This document shows positions 1 through 8,683 of a stretch of DNA of 20,401 nucleotides, in pieces. This DNA is from a virus, in the IMG/VR virus record IMGVR_UViG_3300042891_001178, positions 1 through 20,401 of that record. One strand, 5' to 3'. Positions within the stretch are counted from its first letter, which is position 1. The number at the start of each line of letters is the position of its first letter. Under the pieces are notes generated by a model, which made no database searches, was not told the DNA's origin, and worked only from the letters and a program-made list of their open reading frames with translations. The position numbers were made by a program, and so were the translations under genes.

Positions 1-317
1 TCATTCCACAGCGAAACATAGTCCTCGGGCGAGGTCCCGGGCTGGCCGGTGAACGCCAGCGCCGCGTTGTACGACATGGCGCCGATCAAGCCGAAGTTGT
101 AGACGTCCAGGCTCGGAAAGGCGAGCGCGCGGACGCCGACGTGGATCTGCTGGTTGCCGTCCAGGCCGGGCGCGCGGAGGATCAGCTCGTTGTTCGACCA
201 GCGTAGCTGCTGCCACTGCCGGCCGGCGCTGACCAGGTCGCTGTTGGAGGTCAGGAAGGTGCGCAGCTTGTCGAGCAGGTCGGTGTAGCTGCTCGCCGTG
301 CCTTCGACGTAGGCCAT
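1..317 (-). CDS. Phage tail protein downstream of tape measure (partial, C-terminus cut off)
   Basis: This is the first 105 codons of a gene that runs off the left edge. It begins [20 protein letters not shown]. The ATG overlaps the tape measure stop in an ATGA junction, so translation is probably coupled. No signal peptide or membrane segment is seen. The gene right after the tape measure in B3- or D3112-like transposable siphophages is a tail-tip or virion protein, and the start here (a short helix, then the WQQLRW segment and an aromatic-rich stretch near VYNFGLIGAMSYNAA) looks like that group from memory. The role in the distal tail is inferred from position. The rest of the protein and the tail-tip genes lie outside the window. 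Confidence 0.75.
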   Translation of the reverse strand, partial: MAYVEGTASSYTDLLDKLRTFLTSNSDLVSAGRQWQQLRWSNNELILRAPGLDGNQQIHVGVRALAFPSLDVYNFGLIGAMSYNAALAFTGQPGTSPEDYVSLWN

Positions 318-3300
318 CAGTTGATCCCCAGCAGTTGCTTGAGCGTCTCGGTGTTGCGCCCAGCGTGGAAAAGGAACGACTCTTCGCCGACCTCGCTCTT
401 GAGCGCGGCGGGGATGCGGTTGGGATCGTCGACAACGACAAGGCGCAGGCGCTGGTTGAGGCTCGAAGAGCCCCCGCCCTTGGGCATGCCGCCAGCGCCG
501 TAGCGCGGCGCGGGGCTGTCGTAGATCGGCGTCGAACCGCCGACCAGTCCGCCGTTGGCGTAACCACGCCAGTCGTCCACGGCGGCCCAGCCACGGGCGT
601 TGACGTCCAGGAGAAAGGGGAGCATCGCGGGCTGGCGAGTGATCTTCTTCCGGATCACGACCTCGTCGCGATGTACGACGCCCGCGACGTCATACATGCC
701 GCCGGGGCCGGTCCAGCCGCCCGAGGCGTAGCCGGTCGTGCTGCCGGCCACGTTGGCCACCAGCATCGCCTGCGCGGCCTGCCACAGCTGCAGCGCGGCC
801 TGGATGACCGCCGATGCACCTGGCGACAGTCCGCCGGCGGCGGTGGCCAGCTGCACAGCGCTCTGCCCGATCGCGGTCGCGCCGGCGTTGACCGAGTCGC
901 CGGCGCCCTGCATCGCGGCCGCATCGGTCGCCAGGCTCTCGCCGCTGCCACCCTGCCAGCCAGGCTGCGGCGCGAAGGCGCCCCAGCTCGAGCCGGCCGC
1001 CGCGCCGCCTGTGCTGGCGCCGGCGATCGCGCCGGCCACGGTGTTGCCGGCGGTGACGATAGCCTGCGCCGCGGTGGTGCCCGCGGTGGTGATCGCCGCG
1101 GCGCCAGTGTCGCCCTGTCCCTGGGCCTCGCCACCCAGGAAGTCGCCGAACTTGCCCTTGGCCCAGTTGCCGACTTTCTGCGACAGATCCTGCGCGGACC
1201 ATTCGGCCCAGCCCTTCAGCAGCGTGCCAAGGAAGGATTGCACCGCCTTGTCGAGCGTGATCGTGCCGTTGATCAGACCATCCAGCGTGCTGTTGAGCGA
1301 CTGCTGGAACGTGGTGCCGAACGCCTGCTCGATGGCGTTCGTCGTGGTCTCCATCTCGCGGAGCTTGACCTCGATCGCCTCCACGTTCGCCAGCGCGGCC
1401 TTGCCGGCGTCGCCGCCCAGCGCCAGCGCCGCTTCGCGCATCTGCGGCACCAGGTCCTTCAGCACGCCCAGCTTGGACCGATACAGATCCACGATGCGCT
1501 GCTGGGCGTCGGCTTCGGTGATGAACCCGGCCTGCTGCTCGATCTGGATGCGCTGGATCTCGATCGAGATCTCGCCCATGACCTGGTCGTAGGACTGCTT
1601 GAGGTTCTTCAGGTCCGTCTGGGCTTGCTGGAGCCCCAGCAGCTTAGAGACGACGGCAGCGTCGTCATTCTTCCCGAGCTTCACCAGGTCCGACTGAAAG
1701 AGCTCGAGCTCCCGGCGCGCCTTGGCCAACGCCGCATCTTCGCCACCGCCCTGTAACCCAAGAATCTGCTCCCTGACCGCGACCATCTTCCGATCCGCGT
1801 CGGCCCGTGCAGTCGCCGCATCAGCAAGACTGGCCTGGTCACGCAACTGCTGTTTGATCGAGCTGTCCGCCAGCTTGTAAGCGCCCTGCGTAACCTCAAA
1901 ATCGATCCGAGCTGCTTCGGTCGCTTTGGTCCGCCCGTCAGTCAACGAGTCCTGCAGGACTGACATCTTTTGCAGGTTCTCCAGCTCGCGCAGCGCGGCT
2001 TCGTTGTCCTTCTGCGCCTCGGTTTTTGGCCCCTTGGGAGTCTTGGGGAGGCTTTCCTCGTAGCGGGCCCTGGCGGCAGCGATCTCGCTGTCGATCTCGA
2101 CTTGGGTCCTGCCCGCAGCAAGCCCAACCTCCTTGATCTTGTTGATCTCCTCTTGGAGCTTCTGTTCCTTGGACAGGTTGGAGAGGTGCAGCCTGTCCCA
2201 CTGGTCCGTATCGGTGCCCTTGTACTGATCCTGGATCTGTTTGAGGCGCTTTGCATACGCGCCCCCGGACACGCTGCCATCAACGCCGAAGTTGACGCCA
2301 GCCAGCAGCGGGTCATCCTTGCCACTGGCCTGGGCGGCCTTGCGCAGATCCAGGAACTGGCGCTTCAGCTCGGCTGTGGCCTTCGCCAGCTTCTCGGTCT
2401 TGCTGGCGCCGTCATCCAGGCCTTTATTGATCGCGGCCGCCGCGGTCACGCCACGGTCCTGCACCTGCTGGCGCTCCATCTCGGCCGTCGCGGCCTTATG
2501 TAGCGCGTCGACCTCTGCCTGCAGCTGCTTGATGCGTGCTTCTTGCTGCTGCGCCTGCTGCGGCGTGAAGAATCGCAGGTTCGCGGGATCACGCATGTTC
2601 GCCAAGGCGGACTGGGCTGCCGCCAGCTCTGCTTCGGCATCCGTGCGCCCGATGCTCTTTAGCGAGTTCCAGACACCGGCGATCGTCTTACCCAACGACT
2701 CCCAGCTCTGTTCGAGCCATCCGGCACGCTCGTGCGCCTCGCGCACGCGCTGCTCGTGGATCTTGGCGAACGCCTCCACCGCAGCCCCTGCGGCGTCCTC
2801 TGCATCGCCCTGCGCCTCCAGGGCACGCACATGCTCGAACACCTCTAACGTCAGGAAGTGATATTGCTCGTTGAGCTTCAGCAGCGTGGCGGTGGGCGAC
2901 TCGGCCAGCGCGATGATCTTCTGCGTCGTCGAGTCGATCGAGTCGCCTGTCAACGTGGCCAGGTTGACTGCCGCGCTGGTCGCAGCCTCAAGGCTTGCGC
3001 CGGTCAGCTTGCCGCTGGCGGCCAGCGCCTGGGAGGCCTGCTCGGCCTGTGAGTACTCGCCGGTTGCATCACCGACGCGGTCGGCCATGTCGACCAGCTG
3101 GCCGGCCGTGGTGCCGGCGATGTTGCCGGTGGAGATCAGACCGCGCTCGAGCGCCTGGATCTCCTGATACCCCTCGATTGCCGCCTTGCCGATCAAGGCA
3201 AAGGCCGCAGCGCCGGCTCCCAGTCCCACCAGCATCGGCGAGATGGCACCGGTCACCGCGACTGCAGCGGCCCTGACGCCGCCGAACGAATCCTTCAGCT

Positions 3301-3793
3301 GGCCGCCCTGCTGCATCAGCACCATGAAGGGCGACTGGCCGGTGGCCAGGCCCGAGACGATGTCGGTCATCTGCATGGGCAGCTGCCGCATCGCCTGCTT
3401 GTACTGCGCATCTGAGATGCCGTTGGCGCCCGAGGTGGACGGCGTCTTAGCCGCTTCCTGGTTCTGCTGCTTGCGCGCCCTGGTGTTTCGCTCGCGCGCC
3501 TTGGTCTCGCGCTCCGTCGCCTGCGCGGTCTTGTCCGCGGCCGCGGACTCCTTGGTGCCAGCATTGGCCGAGGCGTCGGCAGCCTGGGCGGCTTCCTTCG
3601 TCGCCGCGGCGGCCTTCTTGGTCTTGGCGGCTTTGCGATCCGACGCAGCCGCTGCGGCGTCTAGCGCTTGGCCCTCTGCCTTGGCTGCATCAGCGCCCGC
3701 GTCGAGGGCGTCCTTCAGGTCGTGCATCGCCTTCGCGCCGTCGGCGACATCGGCTCGAACCCGCAGGGCGAAGTCAAGGGTCCGGGTGTTCAC
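317..3793 (-). CDS. Tail tape measure protein
   Basis: This 1158-residue protein sets tail length in long-tailed phages and sits inside the tail tube. Residues about 20-120 are Ala/Lys/Glu-rich and likely coiled coil. Residues about 135-205 carry the conserved block [20 protein letters not shown] followed by a hydrophobic Ala/Gly-rich helix, typical of the TMP_2 family of lambda gpH-like tape measures. The C-terminal part has Gly/Ala-rich repeats and the block GGWTGPGG...VVHRDEVVI common near the end of these proteins. The start is GTG at 3793, preceded by GGAG seven bases upstream. It overlaps the frameshifted chaperone product by 20 bases, as expected for the gene following a gpG/gpGT-type pair. 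The size predicts a tail in the range of lambda-like siphophages. Confidence 0.95.
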   Translation of the reverse strand: MNTRTLDFALRVRADVADGAKAMHDLKDALDAGADAAKAEGQALDAAAAASDRKAAKTKKAAAATKEAAQAADASANAGTKESAAADKTAQATERETKARERNTRARKQQNQEAAKTPSTSGANGISDAQYKQAMRQLPMQMTDIVSGLATGQSPFMVLMQQGGQLKDSFGGVRAAAVAVTGAISPMLVGLGAGAAAFALIGKAAIEGYQEIQALERGLISTGNIAGTTAGQLVDMADRVGDATGEYSQAEQASQALAASGKLTGASLEAATSAAVNLATLTGDSIDSTTQKIIALAESPTATLLKLNEQYHFLTLEVFEHVRALEAQGDAEDAAGAAVEAFAKIHEQRVREAHERAGWLEQSWESLGKTIAGVWNSLKSIGRTDAEAELAAAQSALANMRDPANLRFFTPQQAQQQEARIKQLQAEVDALHKAATAEMERQQVQDRGVTAAAAINKGLDDGASKTEKLAKATAELKRQFLDLRKAAQASGKDDPLLAGVNFGVDGSVSGGAYAKRLKQIQDQYKGTDTDQWDRLHLSNLSKEQKLQEEINKIKEVGLAAGRTQVEIDSEIAAARARYEESLPKTPKGPKTEAQKDNEAALRELENLQKMSVLQDSLTDGRTKATEAARIDFEVTQGAYKLADSSIKQQLRDQASLADAATARADADRKMVAVREQILGLQGGGEDAALAKARRELELFQSDLVKLGKNDDAAVVSKLLGLQQAQTDLKNLKQSYDQVMGEISIEIQRIQIEQQAGFITEADAQQRIVDLYRSKLGVLKDLVPQMREAALALGGDAGKAALANVEAIEVKLREMETTTNAIEQAFGTTFQQSLNSTLDGLINGTITLDKAVQSFLGTLLKGWAEWSAQDLSQKVGNWAKGKFGDFLGGEAQGQGDTGAAAITTAGTTAAQAIVTAGNTVAGAIAGASTGGAAAGSSWGAFAPQPGWQGGSGESLATDAAAMQGAGDSVNAGATAIGQSAVQLATAAGGLSPGASAVIQAALQLWQAAQAMLVANVAGSTTGYASGGWTGPGGMYDVAGVVHRDEVVIRKKITRQPAMLPFLLDVNARGWAAVDDWRGYANGGLVGGSTPIYDSPAPRYGAGGMPKGGGSSSLNQRLRLVVVDDPNRIPAALKSEVGEESFLFHAGRNTETLKQLLGIN

Positions 3794-4444
3794 GCTCGAT
3801 CTCCTGCAGTTCTCTCAGCAGCTTCTCGGCGTGCCGACCGCCGGCGAAGGCCGCGTTGTTGTCACGGATGCGCTGCTGGTTCAGGCGGCGCTCGTGGGCC
3901 TGTTCCTGCCGCCAGAACAGCTGGATCTGGCGCCAGGTCAGGCGGCCGATGTCGGCGGGGGTGCGTCCGTAGCCGGCCCGGATGAGGTCGGCGTAGATGC
4001 GGGCGATTCCGACCGCTTTGCGCGCATCGCCACGACGGCCGCGCGCAGGGCGCGGCGGACGAAAAAAGGGGCGTTGGCCGACCACCAGACGGCAACCAGC
4101 AGATCCCCGTCCGCTTCGCCGAGCGACTCGACCCAGGCCGGGTCGAGATCGGCGGCCTGCGCGACCAGCCGCGGGAGCAGATCCACATGCCGCACCAGCA
4201 GCGCCTGGATGGCCTCAAGGTCCGGCACCGAGGCCGCGCCCATCAGCGCGGCCAGGTCATCGACGAACGGCTTGGCCCACACCAGCACGCGCAGCCCTTC
4301 GATATAGCCGTACTCGCGCATCACCACGCTGCGCCCGGCGATGACCAGCTCGCGCTCCGGGTGCAGGATCTCCGCCTCCGCGGCATCCGCGCTCTGCCCG
4401 GGGGCAGGCGCGGATGCCGCGGCGCTGGATACGCGCACCGCCAC
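3774..4444 (-). CDS. Tail assembly chaperone, -1 frameshift fusion (gpGT-like)
   Basis: A second reading frame overlaps the end of the 168-residue chaperone gene and runs to 3774. A -1 shift at 4061-4070 joins residues 1-128 of the first frame to 95 residues of the second, giving about 223 residues. The second frame holds well-ordered helical sequence ([20 protein letters not shown], then [14 protein letters not shown]), more protein-like than the end of the zero frame. In lambda and many other long-tailed phages such a shift makes a minority long chaperone that bridges tape measure and tail tube protein. An independent start at GTG 4085 is possible but lies just 15 bases before the slip site with no clear ribosome site. 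The slip site itself is listed separately. Confidence 0.72.
3938..4444 (-). CDS. Tail assembly chaperone, unshifted product (gpG-like)
   Basis: This 168-residue protein lies between the major tail protein and the tape measure, the standard place for the tail assembly chaperone. It starts at GTG 4444, one base after the major tail stop. No in-frame ATG lies near; the next Met is residue 52. The middle (about residues 25-115) is a helical, acidic/hydrophobic domain with [14 protein letters not shown] and [13 protein letters not shown]. The tail after residue 128 is Arg/Ala then Pro/Ser/Thr-rich and looks like filler sequence, as expected if the functional long form is made by frameshifting at codons 126-128. 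No family is recognised by sequence; the role is inferred from position and from the frameshift site. Confidence 0.8.
   Translation of the reverse strand: MAVRVSSAAASAPAPGQSADAAEAEILHPERELVIAGRSVVMREYGYIEGLRVLVWAKPFVDDLAALMGAASVPDLEAIQALLVRHVDLLPRLVAQAADLDPAWVESLGEADGDLLVAVWWSANAPFFVRRALRAAVVAMRAKRSESPASTPTSSGPATDAPPPTSAA
4038..4070 (-). promoter_or_regulatory. Programmed -1 ribosomal frameshift site with stimulatory hairpin
   Basis: Read on the minus strand, 4070-4061 is CCCTTTTTTC. In the zero frame it reads C CCT TTT TTC, giving two overlapping X XXY YYZ slippery heptamers, CCCTTTT (4070-4064) and TTTTTTC (4067-4061). Four bases after the second (seven after the first) comes a perfect 7-bp all-GC hairpin: GCCGCGC (4056-4050), loop CCTGC, GCGCGGC (4044-4038). 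Heptamer, 4-7 base spacer and stable stem form the classic -1 frameshift layout. The -1 frame continues open to 3774. The site is seen directly; that it works is inferred. Confidence 0.75.
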
Positions 4445-4445
4445 G

Positions 4446-5204
4446 TCAGGCCGCCGCGTCGATCAGGATGATGCGGGCGTACGGGCCCCACTTCGGATCG
4501 GCCTGGCGCACCGGGTCGACCTTGGCCAGGCCCTTCAACGGCAGCTCGCCGAAGTTGTCCTGGATCAGGCCCAGGGTCTCGGCCGCGTCGAAGTTGATCT
4601 TGTGCACCTCGCCGCGGCAGCGCTTGACCGTGCCGTCCACGGTGTTGAGCCCGTCGAAGAGCACGTAGTGATCGGGCGAGCCACCGTTAGCCAGCGTGAC
4701 CAGGCTGTAGGCGGCGTAGCTGTAGGAGCTGGCCTTCACGCCGGTCTTGGTGGTGAGGAACGTCACGAAGCCGGTCTCGGGGTGCAGGGTGTAGTCCGTG
4801 CCGTCCACCAGCGCGGCGGAGGTCCCGTCCACCAGCGACAGCGCGCTGATCGCGGCATAGTTCAGCGCGACGACGTCGCCCGCCTTGACGTCGCCGATGA
4901 GCTCGTCGGTGACCGTGCCGCTGGCCTGCTCGACGATCGCGCCCTCGGTGGCCAGGGCCAGGTTGTCGGTGTTGAGCTGACCCAGCGTCACGCTGACCTC
5001 GATGGTGCGCTTGGAGGTCATCGTGGCCGCGGTGCCGCGCTCGCCCGACCAGGACTCGGTCTTCTCCTCGCGCGTCTTGCTCTGCGCCAGCGAAAGCGTG
5101 CTGGCGTCGTAGACCCAGCGGGCCGGCGCGCGCGTGCCATTGGCATTGCGCAGGCCGATCATGACCCGGCCCTGCATGCTGAAATACTCGGCGTTCTCGC
5201 TCAT
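4446..5204 (-). CDS. Major tail (tube) protein
   Basis: This 252-residue protein starts MSENAEYFSMQGRVMIGLRN at ATG 5204, three bases after the previous stop. It is beta-rich, with no membrane segments. A first part up to about residue 100 (WVYDASTLSLAQS, the SKRTIEVSVTLGQLN strand pair) and a second part with VDGTDYTLHPETGFVTFL and DHYVLFDGLNTVDGT fit the tail tube fold of long non-contractile tails. Its place, after a terminator-like protein and before the chaperone pair and tape measure, is the standard one. There is no sheath gene between it and the chaperone, so the tail is not the contractile Mu type. Product assignment is from context plus general resemblance to tail tube proteins of Mu-like siphophages. 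Confidence 0.87.
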   Translation of the reverse strand: MSENAEYFSMQGRVMIGLRNANGTRAPARWVYDASTLSLAQSKTREEKTESWSGERGTAATMTSKRTIEVSVTLGQLNTDNLALATEGAIVEQASGTVTDELIGDVKAGDVVALNYAAISALSLVDGTSAALVDGTDYTLHPETGFVTFLTTKTGVKASSYSYAAYSLVTLANGGSPDHYVLFDGLNTVDGTVKRCRGEVHKINFDAAETLGLIQDNFGELPLKGLAKVDPVRQADPKWGPYARIILIDAAA

Positions 5205-5207
5205 GGC

Positions 5208-5390
5208 TTACTTAGCCTCCGACTTGACGGCCTTGGCCGCGGTGGTGTCCGCAGGGGTGGCGATGACGCCGGCCTGCTGCAGGAACGCTTCCTGCGCGGC
5301 GTCGACCTCGATCTGATCGCCGGCTTTGCAGGGCCTGCCCTTGTGTTCGTGGCCCTCTTTGAGCAGGGTCACCTTCTTCATGTCGCTCAC
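5208..5390 (-). CDS. Small phage protein, DUF7210-like
   Basis: This 60-residue protein has the core MKKVTLLKEGHEHKGRPCKA followed by GDQIEVDAAQEAFLQQAGVI. That pattern (beta strand, His/Gly turn, GD-I-EVD, then a helix ending in a Gly-Val) is the short domain often called DUF7210 in Mu-like prophages, by recall. I chose GTG 5390, which overlaps the upstream stop as GTGA; an in-frame ATG follows three codons later at 5381. The C-terminal 20 residues are Ala/Lys/Thr-rich. It lies between the tail terminator-like gene and the major tail gene, so a role in the head-tail joint or in tail assembly is possible, but no function is known to me. Confidence 0.75.
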   Translation of the reverse strand: MSDMKKVTLLKEGHEHKGRPCKAGDQIEVDAAQEAFLQQAGVIATPADTTAAKAVKSEAK

Positions 5391-5857
5391 GGCGTGATCT
5401 CCGGTTTGATGATGTGTTGCGTGGTCCAGTAGTCCACCCACAGGGCGGTGCTCTTGTCGTAGTCCGCCAGGTCACCGCGCAGCAGCTGCATGGCGCGGCC
5501 ACCGTTGACCGGCGGGGTCCAGCCCAGCAGCGGCGCGCGCACCTGGCCAACGAATCCGAGCAGCTCTTCGCGCAGCTGGTCGCCCCTCTGCTCGCGGTAG
5601 TTGCGCGCGACCACCACCACGCCCAGGACCACCTGCATCTGCTGCGCGATCGGGCTCTGTTTGCCCGGCAGGCTCATGCCCGACTTGGTTTCGACGCCAG
5701 TCTCGGCCGCGGTGTAGACGAAGACCTCCGGCGGCGTGAAATCCAGCAGGCTGGTCACCGCGGCGTAGTCGGACACGCCGCGGACCTGGCGCAGGTCCTG
5801 GACCTTGTCCCGGATACGCGCGATGACCGGCGACGGATCGAAGGGCGCCAGGCTCAT
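5387..5857 (-). CDS. Mu gp37-like protein, probable tail terminator
   Basis: This 156-residue protein starts at ATG 5857 and overlaps the upstream gene by ATGA. The N-terminal helix (SPVIARIRDKVQDLRQVRGV) followed by YAAVTSLLDFTPPEVFVY, then a strand-rich middle (QMQVVLGVVVVARNYREQRG), matches the Mu gp37 and tail terminator type of protein that caps the tail tube at the head-proximal end. A short conserved block, LLGWTPP, sits near residue 110. The position between the gp36-like connector and the major tail gene supports this. Assignment is moderate, from fold-like features and gene order rather than from a signature motif. Confidence 0.75.
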   Translation of the reverse strand: MSLAPFDPSPVIARIRDKVQDLRQVRGVSDYAAVTSLLDFTPPEVFVYTAAETGVETKSGMSLPGKQSPIAQQMQVVLGVVVVARNYREQRGDQLREELLGFVGQVRAPLLGWTPPVNGGRAMQLLRGDLADYDKSTALWVDYWTTQHIIKPEITP

Positions 5858-6381
5858 ACGCCGTAGTCCTTCAGGGTGTCAGCGGTGAATTGCCGCTCCG
5901 GCGCGCACCACTGCGGCGCGCCCGAGCTGGGCGCCGGCTGCGGATCGTCGGCGCCCAGGCTGAACTTGCCGTCGCGCGTGAGCTCCAGGAAGCGCAGCGC
6001 TTCCTTGTAGTCGCGCACGACCGGGTCGGTGGTCTCCTGCGTATTGACCCGGTCCTTGTGCAGCAGGTAGCGCGCGATCCAGCGCGCCCAGGTGGCCACG
6101 ATGCCCGGCACCGGGTCGAGCGGGACCACGTAGGGCACCGGCTTGCGCATGACCAGGTAGCCGTTGATCAGGCCGTCCGCGTCCTGCAGGGCGCGCTCGA
6201 TCACCACCAGGGCCGCATCGGCGACCGCGATGTCCGGCGCCGACCAGCTCGACCGATCGCCCCCACGCAGCGTGGCCTCCATGAGCGCGGCATCGACGAT
6301 GCGAAAGCGCTCGGGCGTGGCTACCTGGGCCAGCTCCTGGGCGAGCTTCGCATCGGCGAGCAGGATGGTCGTGCAGTACAT
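5854..6381 (-). CDS. Mu gp36-like head-tail connector protein (DUF1320)
   Basis: This 175-residue protein starts MYCTTILLADAKLAQELAQV at ATG 6381. The features of the DUF1320/gp36 family are visible: an all-helical fold, the middle segment ALQDADGLINGYLVMRKPVP leading into a proline-rich turn, IARYLLHKDR and VVRDYKEALRFLELTRDGKF. In this family the protein docks on the portal side of the head and forms part of the connector. About 30 C-terminal residues after FSLGADD are Pro/Ser-rich and probably flexible. It overlaps the next gene by ATGA and follows the 76-residue gene after a 2-base gap. Confidence 0.88.
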   Translation of the reverse strand: MYCTTILLADAKLAQELAQVATPERFRIVDAALMEATLRGGDRSSWSAPDIAVADAALVVIERALQDADGLINGYLVMRKPVPYVVPLDPVPGIVATWARWIARYLLHKDRVNTQETTDPVVRDYKEALRFLELTRDGKFSLGADDPQPAPSSGAPQWCAPERQFTADTLKDYGV

Positions 6382-6383
6382 GG

Positions 6384-6614
6384 TCAGGTCGCCGGCTCGA
6401 ACGTCAGCAGGTACTCGGCGCCGGGGGTGAAGGCGCCGAGGGCGTCCTGGTTGGTGATGGTCATGGTGACCTCACCCTGCGGCGTGTACTTCGACCAGGT
6501 CTTGTTCTCCTCGGTGTCGGCGGTAACGACGCCGAGCAGCACCTGCTCGGCGCCCTCGCTGCGCAGCACAGACTTGCACCGCATCTTCGCCACGATCTTG
6601 CGCATGTTGCTCAC
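6384..6614 (-). CDS. Small conserved phage structural-region protein
   Basis: This 76-residue protein starts at GTG 6614 in a GTGA overlap with the previous stop, with an in-frame ATG three codons on at 6605. The pattern VAKMRCKSV, then GVVTADTEENKTWSKYTPQG, MTITNQDALGAFTPGAEYLL suggests a small beta barrel. Proteins of this size and pattern recur in capsid operons of Mu-like and other siphophages, by recall, but I know of no assigned function. It lies between the Ala-rich gene and the gp36-like connector, so a structural or assembly role is a guess from position. Confidence 0.75.
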   Translation of the reverse strand: MSNMRKIVAKMRCKSVLRSEGAEQVLLGVVTADTEENKTWSKYTPQGEVTMTITNQDALGAFTPGAEYLLTFEPAT

Positions 6615-7165
6615 CGTCCCTTCGGGCGCGCTGCGCCCTTGTTCTTGCCTGCGGGGCGGCCCTGGCCAGTCGCCTCGGTCGCTTCATCCGCGACGTCCGC
6701 GGCGGTCTCGGTCTCCTGCTTGGTGTCCTCCGACGAGCTGGACGCCTGAGCCACAGGCTCGCCTTCGGGCTGTTCCTCGCCGCGCGAAGCTGACGCATCC
6801 GTTGCGCCTTCCTGGCCGAGCTCGGTCACCGGCGCAGCCGGGTCCAGCGAGTCGGCCGCGGCGGCCGGTTCCGGCATATCGGCATACGACCCCTGCGCGG
6901 CAGTGGCCGCGGCGGCGACCTCGGCCACCTTGGCGAGGTCACCCAGGTCGGCAGCATCTGCGGGGTCGCTTTCCGGAGCGGGCGGATCTTGCGGCTCGGA
7001 CTCGGGCTGCGGCGTGCCGGCGCCTAAGTAGCCCTTGGCGATCAGCGGCGCCGCTTCATCCTCGCCGAGCGTGAGCACCGCCGGCGGCGCGAAGCGCTGG
7101 CCGCGGAACTTGATGACGGTGAGCACCGGATACAACAGCACGGCGCCCTGCAGGGGTTCGGTCAT
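6611..7165 (-). CDS. Acidic, Ala/Glu-rich capsid-operon protein of unknown function
   Basis: This protein of 184 residues starts at ATG 7165, preceded by GAGGA eight bases before. An upstream in-frame start at 7207 has no such support. Residues 1-50 form a short ordered domain (LLYPVLTVIKFRGQRFAPPA, then LTLGEDEAAPLIAKGYL) that resembles the small GD/gp35-like domains in Mu-type operons. From about residue 55 the protein is low complexity, acidic and Ala/Pro/Glu/Ser-rich, then turns basic at the C-terminus (GRPAGKNKGAARPKGR). The order matches the HI1506/gp35 position downstream of the major head gene. I cannot assign a function. The disordered part probably varies quickly between relatives. 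Confidence 0.72.
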   Translation of the reverse strand: MTEPLQGAVLLYPVLTVIKFRGQRFAPPAVLTLGEDEAAPLIAKGYLGAGTPQPESEPQDPPAPESDPADAADLGDLAKVAEVAAAATAAQGSYADMPEPAAAADSLDPAAPVTELGQEGATDASASRGEEQPEGEPVAQASSSSEDTKQETETAADVADEATEATGQGRPAGKNKGAARPKGR

Positions 7166-7264
7166 GACCTGTCCTCGAAAGATTCGGGCCGTCTCTCCGG
7201 CTGTCACGCCTGGCTCACTGGCGGCGTCCCCTCTCCTCGCGCGCGTTTTGTGTAGGGCGTTGGC

Positions 7265-8221
7265 TTAGCCGCCCGCGACGGCGCCCGCGCCCTGGATCAG
7301 GAAGCCCGCCGTCATGCCCGACAGGACCGGGGACACGTCGTTGCTGACGCCGTAGATCCAGCTATGCGCGTTGCTGTCGTAGTAGGGCTTCTCGACCAGC
7401 GGCATGCCGTCGATGCGGTAGCCGTAGCCATAGCTGGGCTCCTCGGCATTGGCGACGACGCTCGAACCAGGGCTCACATATGCGAGCACCGCAGCGTCGC
7501 TCCACACATCCCCGAAGTCGCCGCTGTCCGAGGCCACCAGGCCGCTGCCGATCACGATGTTCTCGATCTCGAAGATCTCGCGCAGCAGATCCAGGGTGAC
7601 CTTGCGGATGCCGGTGTTGGCCGAGCGGTCGATCAGCTTGACGTGGCGCTTGCAGTTCTTGAACGCCGAGGCCGACAGCATCAGCGTGTTCGGGTAAAGG
7701 CCGACCGAGCTACGCACGGCCTCCTTGGCTTCCTCGACATCGCCCGCCGGATCGGAGTCGGGGCTCGACCAGACGTCGGTACCCGTCAGCGCGATGCGGT
7801 GATTCTCGTCGTAGTTCCCCGGGCTGGTCGCGATCTTGGCCGCCTCCACTTCGTACTCCAGGAGCTGAGAGCGCAGGACAACGTTGACCGCGCGGCTGGC
7901 CAGGTCGATCCCCGGCACCTGGGATGCATCGCGCATGCGCTCACGCGGCACGACCGCTTCCAGCGCGCTGGGCACGATCGCGTAAGGCTTGCCCTGATAG
8001 CCGAAGGTCACGCGCTTGGTCGCCGAACCGGGGGCGCGCTTGGAGTTGTAGAGCTTGAAGGACTCCTTCCCGAACTCGATGACCTGGCCGCCGTAGGTGC
8101 CCACATCGGCGAACGGGAACAGCGCAGGCGCGATGAGCTCGGCCTGGCGATAGCCGCGCGCGTGCTCGGAAAGGATGGGATCGATGACGCGGGTCTGCGC
8201 CAGGTTCTGCTGTCCGGACAT
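7265..8221 (-). CDS. Major capsid protein
   Basis: This 318-residue protein starts MSGQQNLAQTRVIDPILSEH at ATG 8221, with GGAG eight bases upstream. It has no signal or membrane segment. The block ELIAPALFPFADV near the start, then a long central helix-rich part (GIDLASRAVNVVLRSQLLEY) and the P-domain-like stretch PNTLMLSASAFKNCKRHVKL are typical of capsid proteins in prophages of this kind, presumably HK97 fold. The C-terminal part (RIDGMPLVEKPYYDSNAHSW) fits the family. It follows protease and decoration genes, the standard order. The following 99-nt gap (7166-7264) is the longest downstream gap in the tail-side operon and holds only a weak 5-bp hairpin. Confidence 0.9.
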   Translation of the reverse strand: MSGQQNLAQTRVIDPILSEHARGYRQAELIAPALFPFADVGTYGGQVIEFGKESFKLYNSKRAPGSATKRVTFGYQGKPYAIVPSALEAVVPRERMRDASQVPGIDLASRAVNVVLRSQLLEYEVEAAKIATSPGNYDENHRIALTGTDVWSSPDSDPAGDVEEAKEAVRSSVGLYPNTLMLSASAFKNCKRHVKLIDRSANTGIRKVTLDLLREIFEIENIVIGSGLVASDSGDFGDVWSDAAVLAYVSPGSSVVANAEEPSYGYGYRIDGMPLVEKPYYDSNAHSWIYGVSNDVSPVLSGMTAGFLIQGAGAVAGG

Positions 8222-8281
8222 TTCGGGATCTCCAGGCCGGTCGGCCTATGGGTGTGCGAGTGGGTTGAGCCGGCTTGCCGG

Positions 8282-8629
8282 TCAGTTCTGGATGAGGATC
8301 ACTTCGATGACGTCGCCGGCGGCCGAGGCGGTCGCGCCAGGCGCCGCGCGCGCGACGGTCACGCCGCTGGCTTTGGTGACGGCCGTGCCGCCGGTGCCGA
8401 CTTCGATCGCGGCGTTGGCGGCGATCGCGCCGCCGGCGACGACCAGGGCTGTGCCGATCACATCGACCGCCACCAGCTCACCGACCACGCTGGCATCGCC
8501 GCGGGCCACGCCCAGGGTGTTGCCAGCGGCGGCGGCCAGCGCACCGGCGCCGGTGACGAAGCGCTGCCCGACCGCGGTGATGGCGGCGGCGACAGACAGG
8601 GCGAGCAGGCTGATGTTCTGCTGAGACAT
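8282..8629 (-). CDS. Capsid decoration protein (DUF2190 family)
   Basis: This 115-residue protein is Ala/Val/Gly-rich and almost all short beta strands, with tandem strand pairs such as GDASVVGELVAVDVIG and GGAIAANAAIEVGTGGTAVT. It ends DVIEVILIQN. This is the DUF2190 type, sometimes mislabelled as a RecA/RadA-like recombinase, which in phages is a capsid cement or decoration protein. ATG 8629 has GGAG seven bases upstream. Its place between protease and major capsid is the usual one. There is no DNA-repair motif, so I reject the recombinase label. Confidence 0.87.
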   Translation of the reverse strand: MSQQNISLLALSVAAAITAVGQRFVTGAGALAAAAGNTLGVARGDASVVGELVAVDVIGTALVVAGGAIAANAAIEVGTGGTAVTKASGVTVARAAPGATASAAGDVIEVILIQN

Positions 8630-8683
8630 TGCGGATCTCCGAGGAAGGGCGTTGTGCGATGAGGTGGCGCAGGGATCTGGCGA

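Noticed and set aside
3186-4307. Plus-strand open frame of 373 codons opposite the tape measure and chaperone genes
   Set aside because: Ser/Ala/Arg-rich sequence with no domain; the minus-strand genes are well supported, and the frame crosses three of them.
7206-7227. Terminator after the major capsid gene
   Set aside because: Only a 5-bp ACGCC/GGCGT stem with a 12-base loop and no T-run; the operon continues downstream.
8282-8629. RecA/RadA-like recombinase label for the 115-residue protein
   Set aside because: No ATPase motif; the strand-rich Ala/Val/Gly sequence and operon place fit a decoration protein.
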